64,000 nt of DNA, taken from positions 45,685,317 to 45,749,316 of the forward strand of contig NC_090981.1 of assembly GCF_040807025.1 (NCBI RefSeq). The letters are read 5' to 3'. This DNA is from Struthio camelus. Taxonomy: Eukaryota > Chordata > Aves > Struthioniformes > Struthionidae. Every line of letters starts with the position of its first letter. The stretch's first letter is position 1. The notes below the pieces were generated by a model that had not been told where the DNA came from, did not search any database, and was given only the letters and a program-made list of their open reading frames with translations. Positions 25,003-38,055 of the stretch are shown here, one piece after another. Both the position numbers and the translations under genes were made by a program.

Positions 25003-25145
25003 TTACCATGGGTGAGCTCCTGAATTCTGACCGAGGAACACTCGGCACAGCATTCCTCATGGAGGAGAAAAGGCCCAAAGGTGATGTTAAGGCACCTTTG
25101 CTGTTCCCTGATTCGGACTGCTTTGCTCCTGGACAGTCACCTTAA
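25003..25145 (+). other. Candidate exon of a divergent transcript with a 45-codon ORF
   Basis: A convincing acceptor, a pyrimidine tract ending in CTTCCTTAG at 25002, precedes TTACCATGG, a strong Kozak start. The ATG at 25008 opens a 45-residue frame ending in TAA at 25143-25145. The peptide begins MGELLNSDRG, includes MEEKRPKGD and ends PGQSP; I do not recognise it. A possible donor, CCCAAAG|GTGATG, lies at 25080/25081 and another, ATGG|GTGAGC, directly after the start codon. The most economical reading is an exon of a long non-coding RNA transcribed divergently from the ERBIN CpG island (a divergent transcript is annotated there in human). A short protein is possible but unsupported, and chance is a real alternative. 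Confidence 0.25.
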
Positions 25146-28119
25146 CACTGACTTTAAGCTGTGATGCAGTCTCTTAGCCTAAGAGTCTGTTCTGACAGCT
25201 GATGCTGGCACATAAATCTTGCAGTGGTCAAAACAGATGGAAAGGAACCAAAACTAGAGCCATGCCGTGTGAGGTCACTGGCATTTGTGAATTGTAACCA
25301 TCAATCCCTTGCTCACGAGAGCCTGCAGAGTTGCTTCTGGCCACCCTGAAGACAGAGTTAAATGTGAAGTTGGCAGACAGAGCAAAATATGGAGTTGCCC
25401 AAAATACACTATTTGCTCAGTATTTTGCCTGTGCCCCAGTGATGATTTTGAACAATTGCCTTTGGTAAGCTTCTCGGATCCAAAAAGGGTAACATCTAAT
25501 GTTGCTGAGGCTTTTTGTGTCCAAAAAAGCAATCCTGAAAGAGGACCGTACCAACTTCTAATCAAACCTGAAATAACTTTTCTATAGCAAATCAATTACA
25601 TTAGCTCTAGAGTAGCTGTACACTAGTTACATTGCTCTTCAAAGGCCGGTAATTAGTACTGCATCCTCCTGTAGGAAAACTATCACTCCTCCCTCTCCAG
25701 TGGTAGGAAAGAAGAATTTATGTGGCAAGTTTATTTAAAATTAATGGTGGTGGATTTTTTAAGCTGATGAAAACCCATAAGAATCCCTTCTGAAGTAATG
25801 AATTGGTGAATAAGTGATGTGAAAATAGACACTGTAAATGTATCACAATTACCATTCCAGAAATATTCTATATAGGCACATTTATGCTAATGATACCCAT
25901 CACGCTAACCATTGAATGAATCCATATTTCTGTAATTGTGGAATGAATTTCATTTATTTTACTTTTTATGGCTTTCTTATCTCTATTCCGAGCATTAATA
26001 TTTCTCATAAGGGGCTAAACGCTGACAATCCAAATCTCTAAGTAGTTTTTCTCAACACTGTTGTATGCATGTGCACACACAAAAATTCATTACTTTTTCA
26101 CTGTCAACCCATTCATCTATTTTCTGTTAGTAATCTCAGTCATGTAAAAATGAGGACGAAAAATATTTGAGTGTGAGATTCAGCGTTGACTCAATGATAT
26201 TTAACATTAACTGTCTTTACGGATTGCCATGTTTGGAAACACAGGTTAAATCCCATTGAAGCGAGGAGATACAGACATACCAGTGAGATGAAATATCCTA
26301 TTTCTAGATCTGTTAGACTAATATATTGTACTTCAAGTAATTTAATTTGTAGAAAAGCTACTTTGAAGTATTTTTAAGAGAGCTTAAAAAACCATCTTTT
26401 TGATTTTCATCAATCTGCAAAATAGGGTTCATGGTAAGAGAGAACTTTACTTTGGGGAAGATACTGACTTTTTCCAGAATCTGTTCAAATATTTACAGAG
26501 TTTCTTTGTCATAAAAGAAGTTCAATTTTAAGTGTAAGTAAATGCGAATCACTGTGTCTTTCCCATTTCTCTCTTTATGAGTCTTCAGCTCACTTTTTTC
26601 AGTTATTTTTCCCTTTCTTCTTTCCACCTGGCAAATATAAACAAACATAGTTCTAAGCGCTAAGGAATCTTTTTTTAGTATTTACCTTTTCTCTTTTGAA
26701 CAGACAAAATATAAAACGTTGCCCTTGTTTGAGTAGCATAACTGAAAACCATTATAGGTTTCCTTTTTCATTTTCCTGTGGGGAAAAATGGTTTGAGAGA
26801 GTGATTTTTTAAAATCTGAAATAGACTTTTTTTTTTTTTTTTCAGTTATACCTCTCCTAAGTTCTAAGGCATGAGAGTTGACAAAACAATAAAACTAAAG
26901 TAATATTTTAAATGTTTTTATTCACAGGTATCATCCACTAGTTTTCTCCATCAAAAGATATTTTGATACTGTCTTACATGGCAGATTTGAGTAATAGGCT
27001 AGGTCAATAAGGCAATATTGACTTTTCAGGCCACAAAGGTGGAAGAGTTGTGTCTTAACTCATTTCCATACCAGTGCTTTGAGAAGAACACTTTAGCCTA
27101 GAGCTGTAAGTAATCTTTATTATGATTCCTATAAATAAAACCTTTTAAATATTTTATTTTGTTAAACTAAGGTTGAGAAAATGCATAGATTCTGATTATC
27201 CATGCTAGAGCAACATAGCAGAGGTTACAACTGAACATCAAGACAACATCAGCTCAACACATTTTCATGACGTGTTTCAAAGCATTCTGATTACACAATG
27301 TACCTTCAGATTAAACAGAAATACTTTTGGCAAGAAGGCCCCCCTTCGAATCTGCACAGAGGAGATTGCAGTGGAAAAAATATAGCCTTGCTCTTTACTG
27401 TTGGTGAGACAGATCCACTTGTAAATATAAATGCAGGTGGCACAGAACCCCATCAATTTGTGGAAGAAGATTCAGTGTAAACTATAGTTGCTTTTATGAG
27501 GCCCTCAGGGCACTGCTTTTCAACCTTTGCATGATGGTGAGTCTTTATCTGAAGTTAAAATTTATTGTATTTCCCTCTTCCTCCCACACCCATTCCATTT
27601 TCTATAAAAGTGGGAGTAAAAAGTGTTTCCATTATAAGTTTATCTAACTGTTGCGTATTTTGAGAATGTAGTGATGACACTGTGGCTATGATACTCTGAT
27701 ACAAGCAAGGTTTGTGGAAGGTTTGACAAGGTTTGTGGAAGAGGTAATATCTTTAAACCAACTGATACAACTGGAGAGAACAAACAGACTCTTAGACTTC
27801 AGTGAAATTCATTAATCAGGGCTGACAAGTAGCAAAATCCAAGCTGGACATGATTGTTCTTGTATAATAAAATTATTTTAAGTAATTAAACCACTAGAGA
27901 GAAAACAGTTGCTAACATGAATGTACAAGGATGAATCAGCAAGAAAACTGTAAGCTTTAAGAATAATTTTGGTACTGAGTCTATGATTTTTTTATCCACA
28001 GTTAAGAATTTTGTTCCTAGCATCTGTTTTTAAAAAATGATTTGTAGATCCCCTGTGAGTATACGGACTGTGCAAGAAATGGAGTGGATTGTTTGTGAAA
28101 AAATATTCTCCTAACCTTT
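25146..28119. other. Intergenic; no gene seen
   Basis: Overlapping short frames on both strands near 25.3-25.6 kb have no family signature. The stretch holds a T16 run at 26827-26842 and a small direct duplication at 27706-27741, listed separately. Confidence 0.45.
27706..27741 (+). repeat. 15-bp direct duplication
   Basis: CAAGGTTTGTGGAAG occurs at 27706-27720 and again at 27727-27741 (period 21). A recent local duplication in intergenic DNA. Confidence 0.9.
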
Positions 28120-29000
28120 GCTGTGTTGTGTCCGTGATCAGTTACCTGTGGGAGTTCATTGTGATGCATAAAGGTTGATTATTTTCACACGCATACTTCT
28201 CATGAGTGTATGTATGTGATGTGTTTGATGTAATGTATCACACTTGAAAAAGTGTATGAGCAAGGCCCATGGAAATTAATAGTTCTTTTGGGCACTTACA
28301 CTGATTATGTTACATATGTTGGTATTTATGAGTTTTGCATTTGCTGTGCTGGCGAGGTTTGGTTCTGATGGGTGTTTGTTAGTACATGGGGAATTTGCTT
28401 TAGGTGATGAGTTTGGCAAGCTGGAAGGGTTATCTGAAAACAGAAGTGGGAAAGGGTTCCAGGAAGAATTCTTCCAGGATGTGTTTTAGGATGCTGCAAT
28501 TGTTTAACTATTTGCTGTATACATATATGTCGGGTAGTATGTAATAGACCGGAGCATACCGTCAATGATGGTTTCCTTTTTGCATGTTTAGGTTCACAGA
28601 TGGTATTTAGGTGGCTAATTCAAATAGCCAGCCTGTTTCTTTCAAGGCAGTTCTTTAGATTGGTGAAGTAGGTGTTGCGAGAACAGATGTAGTAGAATGC
28701 AACAGTCCGGCTGTACATTACAGCTTTTTCTAGTGTGTTTTGGATGGTGGCTGGTTTTGTGAAGTGTGTGCTGATTTGTGTTTTTTTACACATGGTGATT
28801 TGTATTGTCTTTTTTTGTCAGCCATCTCATCTAGAAAGATGATGTTCATATTCCAATGTAGGAAGGGTTGTAAATGCTGATTTTGCAATGGAAATCAATG
28901 GAGAATTTCAGAGGAATGTGTGTAGGGATGTGTATATTTGAGATACTGAGCGGGTTTGGTGGCACCATTTTCTCAAACGCCTTCCCAAGAGTAGTTCATG
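28120..29000. other. T/G-skewed tract, possibly an old retroelement in antisense
   Basis: The plus strand is conspicuously rich in T and G over almost 900 bp. In 28321-28380, for example, I count 21 G against 5 C. It therefore reads as an A/C-rich strand when turned around, with open frames broken by several stops. This is unlike its neighbours. A decayed retroelement on the minus strand is one explanation, but I could not assign a family. The feature ends gradually near 29.0 kb. Confidence 0.3.
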
Positions 29001-32000
29001 TACAGGCTGGCATACCAGTGTGAGGGTGCTTTTTCAAACTTTGGTTACCCCTTTCCTATTGATTTGCACAATTCATTAGGAGCAGTAGCCATCTCCATCT
29101 GAAAACCACTGACAACATTCTATTAAAGAAGAGAAACAATTTTACTCTTTTTGCATTCCTTCTCCATCATCAACAGAAACCATCTTGAAATCATCCACTG
29201 TACAACTAAGATGCCTTTGGGAGAGAAATCGTCAGAGATGTGACTGTTCTTAAACTACTTATTAAGATATTCATATATTGAAGGATACTGTCCTTGCCAG
29301 GATATTCATCATTTTAGATCTGCAGAGACATTTTCCCATGCTGCCTCTGAAAAAACAGAAAATTGCTAGGGTATGGTTGTGTCCTTTTTTGTGACATATC
29401 CATATTTCCTATATGGGCTGTTTCACATGCAGTTCAGGTGTGTATTTATGTTTCAATACAATTATTAATAAACAGAGTTCTGGAGATATATATATATATA
29501 TAAAACCTGCTAAAGCCTAACTCTGACATATCATATCTTATTTTTATGTATTTATATATACATCAATGTGGCACGCACACACACAAATATTTAATTAATA
29601 TTCACCCTTACAATGTAAAACTCCTATAGCATAAGTTTAATTACTCTTTACTTGTAAGACAAATATATGTCAGTAAAAATGTACAGACATGAAAGCTGTG
29701 TGAATCACATATAACTGAAAAAAATGAGTAAGGTCCCACAAAATTAGGGCGTGTGGCTGCCAAAGAGATTTAAAATATAAGGATCTGCTTTTTCAAATGC
29801 AGAGATGTAATTTTTTGCAGGACTAAGCCTGTTGACTTCATTTAGATGGTTAATGCAGGTAGAATTGTACACCTGACTGTACATTGAGTCAGAGGAGTAC
29901 ACTAAATTTGTGTACAGTGAAACAATTTAATGTGATTCAGTTTCTAATACACGTTAGCTGTTGAGATAACGCATAGCCTATATTCCTATCTGAAGTTTAT
30001 GAAAAGAGATGCATGTAATGTTTTACTAAGTTACTGTCCTCCCACCCTTCCTCAGCTGTGAATGTCGTGGAGGGGTTAGGAAGGCAAGAAAGCCCCTATT
30101 GGCCTCTTAATCCTGATTCCTTGTTACAACATTGGGAACTCATAGCACAGCACTGCAAGTTCTTTCCATCTCCTTAGCCCTCAGAAATCAAGACACAGGG
30201 CTTCAGAGAAGGTTTGTGAACCTCTGCAGAGCCTGGGAAGGCCAGCCTCTCACTGACTGCACCCTCCTGACACACACTCCCCACATACAGTGCAATGTGG
30301 AGGAAGCTCAGACCCTTATGAAATGAAGACGGTATCTATCTCTGGCTGCCATAGACAGATCACCAGCCATGTTCTTCTGCTCTGTTGCAATGTCAAATAA
30401 AGTACCACAGTCTACCACAGTAGAACAAAAACTAGATGCCTGGCAATTCTCTTAACACCTGCATGAGATCCAGACTGGATTTTGTCATGGAAAAACATAT
30501 TCAAGTCAGTTCACTCTAGACAGTGTTGACTGACACAGACTTTTGTGGAGAAGATTTGCCTGAAAGCCAAGACCTCGTTGCCTGAGTGCCTGACCAAGAG
30601 TCTGAGTGGTGGCTGGATACCTCCAAGAACATTAGGACAGATAGTCAGTTTGCCCACCTTACAGACTGCTCAGGCTGGCAATCTGGAGAAAGGGACATCA
30701 GCCAGTAAATCTTCTCCTGCCTCGTTAATATGCTGTTTAGATGAAAAGTCACACAAGAGGTAGCATTCAGTTCTTGGATGAGGGAACCTAATGCAACCAC
30801 AGATCTCTCGCGTTTCCCTAACTGCTCACCTTGGTTGCCTCTATTTGTACGTTCCAGGCAGTGACCATGCCAGAAGTTCCAAGAACTAGTTAAAAATAAT
30901 GATACATCAGCAACTATTATAGTTTACTCACTCTCAGGTGTTCAGGGGGAAACACTCCTTTTGCTTCCCCTGCTGTCCTCCCCCACCACAAACATTTTCT
31001 CTTTCCTCACCCCCCTCAACTTCCTGTGCTTAGAAAGGAGAACTGTTGAAAACCTCAGTGCTGTAGCAAACAGGTAAAAAGCTCTTAGCCACTACTCATT
31101 TAAAGACCATCCTACCCTTTTCTACTTATGATCCACAGGAAACCTTTCCCCCCACCCCACAGGCTTGAGAGGCGACTTCATACCCTCTTCCCATGGCCCT
31201 CTGGGTAGGCCAGCTTTAAAAGTAAGTCAATATAATGAATGTGTCCATGAGTACGGTGAAAAAGAGTTTGTAATTTAGAATACTTTTTTTCAAGGTGTGA
31301 CATAAGCTATAGCTAAAATCAGTTTTTCACGTAACTTTATGAGGTGGTGTTAGGTGTTTTTCCTAAACAGCTGATATCATCAACAGTAGTTAAATTACGT
31401 TTGGGAAGCACAGGAAAATTAAGGGAATTTAGTAATGCAAAAACAAGGAAAGAGGCACAAGCCACTGTTACCTACTGAAGTTCTGAATAACCATTGCAGA
31501 ACTCTACTTGATTCACTGGAAATTTTAAGCATGTATTTAGAGAATAAAAAATGGAATTTAAGATGCTTTTTTTTTTAAGCTGTCTTGTCGCTCATTCTCA
31601 CATACAAAGCTATGCCCTCCTGGGACATTCTTCCAATCTCCTGGGCCATCCTTCCAAAGGAGATTAAACTGCTTCTGTCCCATCATGTACAGGAAACAGC
31701 TTCATCGTCAAACTGTTTCATATGGAAGGCATTTTAATTCTGATGGATTACAATGATCAACATCATGCTATGAACATTTTTAGGAGCAAAGACAAGATGG
31801 ATTTTTTTAAGGACGGAAGACTGTTGGACAAATTAATTTAACGGAGTAGATGATAAGACCTGCTAGAGAATTTACCAAATGTGCAGGGAGGATGTGGACA
31901 GTGAGAATGAAGAGATTAACTTGAAACATAGTAAAGACTGTGTATTTATTATGTGCACTGCTCCATGCTTTTTATTATTTCAGTTGTTTACATTCAAAGC

Positions 32001-33238
32001 TCTTTCTTCTAATTTCATCATTTTTTGCCTCCTTTCCCTCTCCTTTTCTTTTCATCTAAGGCTTCTTACTGCACTTTGTGTGTGGTGGGGGGTTGTGACA
32101 GAAAGACATTGCAAACCATTCTTTTCCTATGAATTTTTTTCTTCCTATAGTGATGGCATGAAGCAAATCTATTGGGGGATCATTCTGTATCCTCTCTCCT
32201 GTTTATAGGACTACAATAAAAAGAGGAAGGTTTAGCCACTACTGAATACTGAGGACCTTTCTCTTATTCTGTAGCTGAAGTAGTTCAGGACTGGCCTTCA
32301 AAGAAGGACCCAGGGGTTGAAAGATGAGAAACAGACTGCTAAGCAGAAGAGCTTTGTTCCCGGGTGAAGGCAAGTGCTGCCTTGGGAAGAGGAAAGGAAG
32401 TTCAGGCAGACAATAGCGGGGCCAGCTGGAGAACAACCCAGTTCTACCACATTCAAATATCATGAAGATGCTGCAATAGTTGTTTTACTTTCCTGTGTGT
32501 GAACTAGATAAAAGGACTAGCAAATTCCAGTCATGCTGCCTGTATATATAGGCTTCTGGAAATGAAGAGAAAAAAGAAGATGTTAGTGCTCTTGTAAAGG
32601 AAGACTCAGCACTCTGAATACCGTGGGAGTAATTCCTTGGAAAAGAAATGCAAGCAGAAAAATGATAAGGAGGCTACAAGGTAGGGAGGAGTTGCTGACA
32701 CTGGGAAATACGATGAGCAATATTTAAGAAGTAATACTTAATACCTGTTGGTGACTGGAGAGGAAATGAATGTGAACAGTTAGCGTGTATTCTCAAATTA
32801 ATTTACAGCTGGGCAAAGATGAAGATGATAAGGAAAAATAAATAATATCAAACAGACGAGAAGGATGACCAGTAGTCTTCTCAAACCCTTGGGAGAACCA
32901 AAGAGCTGTTGAAAAGGGAAATGCAAAAAATGGAAGGGAGAACTAATTCATAGCACGGCAACTGGGAAAACACAGGCATTTTGCAAAGTCATTCAGTAAT
33001 AGAGGGGAAATCCAATGAGAGTGAACACCATGCTAGACAGCGGCTGCCCTATTTTCTTACTGTAATGGCAAATATCATACAATTCCTTCATCAACTGCGC
33101 TGTCCCTCTCCCTTTAGGTAGTTTTTCTTTTCCCTCTTTCAAGAGCAGGAGCAATGGTACAATAGAAGAGGAGGTGTAGAAAAACAAATGCGTGGGAGAA
33201 GGGAGAAGTCATTAAGTCTGTGTGTAAGTAAACACTAC
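29001..33238. other. Intergenic; no gene seen
   Basis: It contains a TA repeat at 29485-29502, a CA tract near 29573-29585 and pyrimidine-rich runs near 31.98-32.05 kb. A plus-strand AATAAA near 30395 has no recognisable transcript upstream. Open frames are short and unsupported. Confidence 0.4.
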
Positions 33239-33315
33239 AAAGGAAAAAGGGAGATTAGTAAAGGAAAAGATTAAGAGGAGGGAAGGGTAAGGAGAGGAGG
33301 AAGGAGATGGAGAGG
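33239..33315 (+). repeat. 77-bp polypurine tract
   Basis: 70 of 77 bases are purines; the seven exceptions are all T. The composition is GGA/GAA-like with no exact repeat unit. Polypurine/polypyrimidine DNA of this kind can form triplex (H-DNA). Confidence 0.8.
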
Positions 33316-33759
33316 TAATTCCCACTTTCAGCCTAGCACTTCACTCAAAAAAAAAAAACAAACAAACCTATGCAAATATCGTAGTCTACTTAATCAAATA
33401 AATAAATACATAAAATCGAGTCTCTGGAACGTCTGGCAAACGATTTAAATGGGATTTCAGTACTTTTCTATATTTTTGGCTTGATATAGATTAAGGGCTT
33501 TGTCAGAGCCTTGCCATTGCTTACAGCCACTTGAGGAATAAAGATTGAATCTGTATTAGAGACTTTTGAAAAAAGCCTAGAATCTAGATTTACAGATAGT
33601 GTTTTGGCATTTAACTCCATTTGTTTCAGGGGAAGTAGGATTCCTAAATACCTCTTCTGATGTGGGCTAGATTCCTTGCCCACAAACGGGATCATTACAA
33701 TGGAGGTCCCAGAATGCTGCTAATTTATCCTACTTGATAATTCTCATCACAACTGTAGT

Positions 33760-34000
33760 AAAAACTAATTGTGTCAATGCCATACTGTAGCGAACATAAC
33801 TCATTTAAATTAATGACATTTTACTTGAAATTAATAGGATATACTCAGAGTATGCTTTGTTAATCAAGTGCCTTTCATAAAGAATTAAACTGGAATATAT
33901 GTTAATTGTTCTCTGATGCTTAAAATAAATTAGTTAGGTGTGATGTATAATTTTTATTTGCTGAAAGTCTGAAGTTGGGCATGCAAATTAATCATATTAC
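33760..34000. promoter_or_regulatory. AT-rich candidate enhancer with octamer motif
   Basis: Dense in TAAT/ATTA homeodomain cores, with a perfect octamer ATGCAAAT at 33981-33988 that overlaps TTAAT. Non-repetitive AT-rich DNA of this texture is typical of conserved developmental enhancers, but motif density alone is weak evidence. No coding potential seen. Confidence 0.25.
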
Positions 34001-37000
34001 ACAAAACAATATTTCTCCATGTAACTTGCAGCCCTACAGGTGACTGAAGTATTAAACATATTATAAAAATATCTATATGTATATATATAGATAGATTTTT
34101 ATGTTTGTATACTTCTTGTAATTCTCCTTACTTGAAAACTGAATAACAAATTGAGTTTCAGTTCACATGAGCCTTGCTATCTCATTATTCAAATTTTAAA
34201 GATAGTAAATAAATTTTTACTTAAAGGGGCATTTATTCATTGGATGTTTTTAAAGAAACCAGTTGGGAAATATTCCTTTCTGTTCTAAATTTTGCAAAAG
34301 CTCATTTGTTTTTTAAGGAACATTTTCATAAATACTGAAGCTGATGGTGTTAGCTTTTTTAAAAGAAGAAGAATGTATCTTTTTGAACAAGACTACTAAT
34401 GCTATATAGGTGACAAAACTGTAAAATCCAACTTCGGTGCATACTCTGTTCTGAAAAACTGCTACTTGTTAATCTTTATTGATAAAAATATTTTTAAAAG
34501 TGGGCAAGTGACACTGTAGTTAAAAAAAAAAAAAAAAAAGGCACCCTGAAATGGTTTATGCTTGTTTTATAAGTTTCCCATTTCCAGTGATGGGTATTTA
34601 TATAATATAAACCTAAGTTAAAATGAATTCCTTGTGCTTTTTTGAGAATAATACCACACAGAAATCCTTTCCTGTTTCCCTTTCCCACACTCAGATATTT
34701 TTGCATAGATTTCAGATTTCAATTACAAATGCATCAAGTAAATACGGCAGTGAAAAAATAAGCTTGATTTAATCACACTTAAATTTAACTTTTCCCCTCC
34801 ATTTTTCTACAGTAAGCAACCATTATTTTCCAGATGGGATGGATGTCCCAATGTAAAGTAATACAAGAAAAATCTTCCTATCTGTATATTTCTAGAATAT
34901 ACAAAACTAGCTTGAGTTTCTAAGGTTACCTGTTGTGTGAGGTCAGTCTTCTGTTTCTTTATCTGTAATACAGACTGTCATTTTGAAAAAAAGAGAAAGA
35001 GAAAGCTTTGTGTGTGTCAGGTGGATATGAAGAAATGGTTACTGCCTCACAGCAGTTTGACAGCGCAGGGAGAGAGAAGCAAAGGCAGAAGTGTAAAAGC
35101 TACCAGTTCCGGTAAACACACTAGAACAGAGGTCAAAGATGAACTTTTATGGTAAGCCTCTAAAAAAAACCCCCCAAATGTTCTAAAAATGGCAGCCAGA
35201 TCTCATTAGGAAACAACTATCCGTCTGACTCAGACAGCTTCATAAGGGAAAGGTCACAGACTAGCCTACTCTCTGACTACCATAAAACGATCAGATTCTC
35301 TTATTTTCCAAAATTTCAGTTAAAATACTATCAGTTATGAAATATGATCTCTATTGTAAGAGTATCACATTAGTCTTCCTCCAGAAAACTCAAAACCAGT
35401 ATGCCTTCAACTATGATTAACGTAGCTTTTTATATCAAAAATTAAATTTAAGTAGTTTTATCATAAGTTTTGCAGATTTTAAGATTTTGTGTCCAGAAAG
35501 GTATGCTGAATTTTTTCATTCAACCCATGCTCCTGAGGTTCTCAGCAGCACCCATTAGTGCTGGGAACTTCCTGTTGATTTAGACCACAAATTAAATTAA
35601 GAATTACAGTAATAAGAATGTATGCAATAAATAATAAGAATCTCTAAACCCTATTGCTAGTTGGAAGAAGACACGCTCATTTAAATCTCTTACTGAATAT
35701 GGAAATTTAGATTGTAAAGAACAGATTTTCTTTAAAAAGAGAAAACGAAGAGAACGAATGTGCTTTTTTAGCATAATAAAGCTAAACATAATAAGGTGTA
35801 AGTAAAATTACATTTGTTTAGCGTTCTTTGGTGTGGTGCATTTTGACTTTAAGGTACAGCATAATCATTCAGAAATTAGGGGTACAAATGATAAGCTAAA
35901 AAGTAGAGTAAACTCATTTATTCCATTCTATTTGTGTTGTTACCCAAGATCCAGCACTATTTTATCCACTAAAATATTCTTCTAGATGCATATACCATTT
36001 TAGCAGTGTTTTGCGTGAAGACATTCCAAAAGAAGTTCTTTCGCACTGGCTAGTATGTAGGTTTATGGCACATATGTTAATGCAACTTGTCTAATATGAT
36101 AAGAACAGGTATTCCTTTTTTGATCATTAGAAGAAAGAAAGCAGATCAAATACTTAAGTTGTTCTGTAATTAGAAGTAATCTAATTTCTTAGGGTATTCA
36201 GAAAGAACTGTTTAGAGCACAGGAAAGCAAGTTTTAAGATTACAATGAACAGATGCAATTCTGTTCTAGCTCTGAAGTCTACCCAGCAGTAGTTCCATGT
36301 ACCACTTGTGGAAAATGCTGTAAGGAATAGTATTATTATGCTATCGAACTGTCACAGATTTCAAAGAGATACTAGAATATTTTCTCGCTCTATTAAAATA
36401 CTAAAGTTGACTTACAAATATATTTTAATATATATTGACTTCTCTCAGCCGTCAATTCAGGAAGGACTGGAGTACTAAGCTAAACAGGTTATCATCACTT
36501 TTATTGCTCTTCTGTCCTTATGTCCTGAGAACTGAGAATTTTCCTCAACCACTTTTCTGCTTTATGAATTGCTAAGTATCATTGTACAGTTTCTACTTGC
36601 CTACACCAATGATGCTGCGCTTAGTCTTCAAGAAAAATAAGACTTTTGCAGAAGCCTTAGAAATTAAGCAAAACACAGTACCACTAACTACGAGGATTAT
36701 CGGCCGCATTCTAACCATATTCCATGTGAACACTGCTTACATGTGGAACTCGTTCTACAAACAAATGAAAACCTTTAATATTACTACCATATTTTGTTGT
36801 TTCTTAGGAAGAAAAGACGTTGTGGAAGGCATAAGCAAAAAGTCAGCTTAAATAAGCAAAGAGCCAATCAGATAAGCAGGATAGTCCGCATATAATTCAA
36901 ATGGGCTGAACTAAAGTAGCTCAACAGTTTTCCTTGAGTTCATGGAACTCTTAGGCACTTGGATTTTTTTTCCAGAAGGAGAATGTGAATTTTACATAAA

Positions 37001-37929
37001 ATCAAACTGGTAAACACATATTTTTATAGCTCTGTCTCTTTTTTATAATACTCCGACACGTTGCTTGCTAACTTAAGTTACTAAACATTATTGGTGTGGC
37101 AATTTATTGAAAGAAATTTCTATTGCATGTACATGCACAAGATAATTTCAGAAATATATTTTGAACTTGTTTTAATTCGATAGCTAACAAATAATAGCTT
37201 ATGAAATTCTCACTGCACTTTGGTCATGGCAGTTATAACACTTACTATATAAATGTTTAGATCTAAGAATCCTCCATTTTAACATCACTTATATCTTTAA
37301 AATAACCATGGCTTTTCTCCTAGTGTTCAAATGTAATTTTCCAAGCAGAGAGTTTTTAACAAGTGGACTGAAAACAAAAAAGGACTGGCATTGAGGCATG
37401 TTTAGACCAAAACACTACACAGAATTGTCAGACAACTATGTAGGGTAATTTAAGCTTCAGTGTTAATACCATATATAACAACAGTTTGGAAAAGAAGAAA
37501 GGAAAGTTCATGCCAACAGTTTATCCAGCCATGCAGAATCAAAGTTTCCCCATGAAATAGTTCAATAATTAGCATAACGAGGCACGACTCTAAAAGTATA
37601 TGTGCTATATCAGAACATTTGGCGAAAAGACTTGGCTAGAACAGCAGAATGCATGCTTTCTTCTCTATAGACTTAGTTCACGAAGCCAAAACTGTCTGTG
37701 AAAAAAGGCACTTTTCCTGTCCTCCAACACAGGCAGTCTTTATGCAAATAGAATTGTAACTGGGATGAGAAGAGCAGCCTCCCAATTCTAAAACTAAAGG
37801 AAGATAGCCATATCACTGAGAAATCACAGAAATTATATAATATGTTAATCACATTGCTGGAATTCAGCAGGCAACCCCGTCCGGCTGTGGGGACAGTCAG
37901 TGAGTCAGTGCCATTGAACATTCAGAACC
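34001..37929. other. Intergenic; no gene seen
   Basis: AT-rich, with an A18 run at 34522-34539 and an alternating AT tract around 34065-34090. Short frames only. No recognisable transposon. Confidence 0.45.
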
Positions 37930-38055
37930 GCTGGCGTCACGAGGCAAGGAAAGCAACAGGCATTTTCAACCCACTCACAACCCAGGCTATGAGGTTTGCA
38001 CTTTGACCCTGCTTAAGGCTTCAGCTGAAACACAGCACACAAGTGACATTTATTC

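Noticed and set aside
27340-27360. TTCGAATC resembling a tRNA T-loop/B box
   Set aside because: No matching A box, acceptor stem or cloverleaf can be drawn around it.
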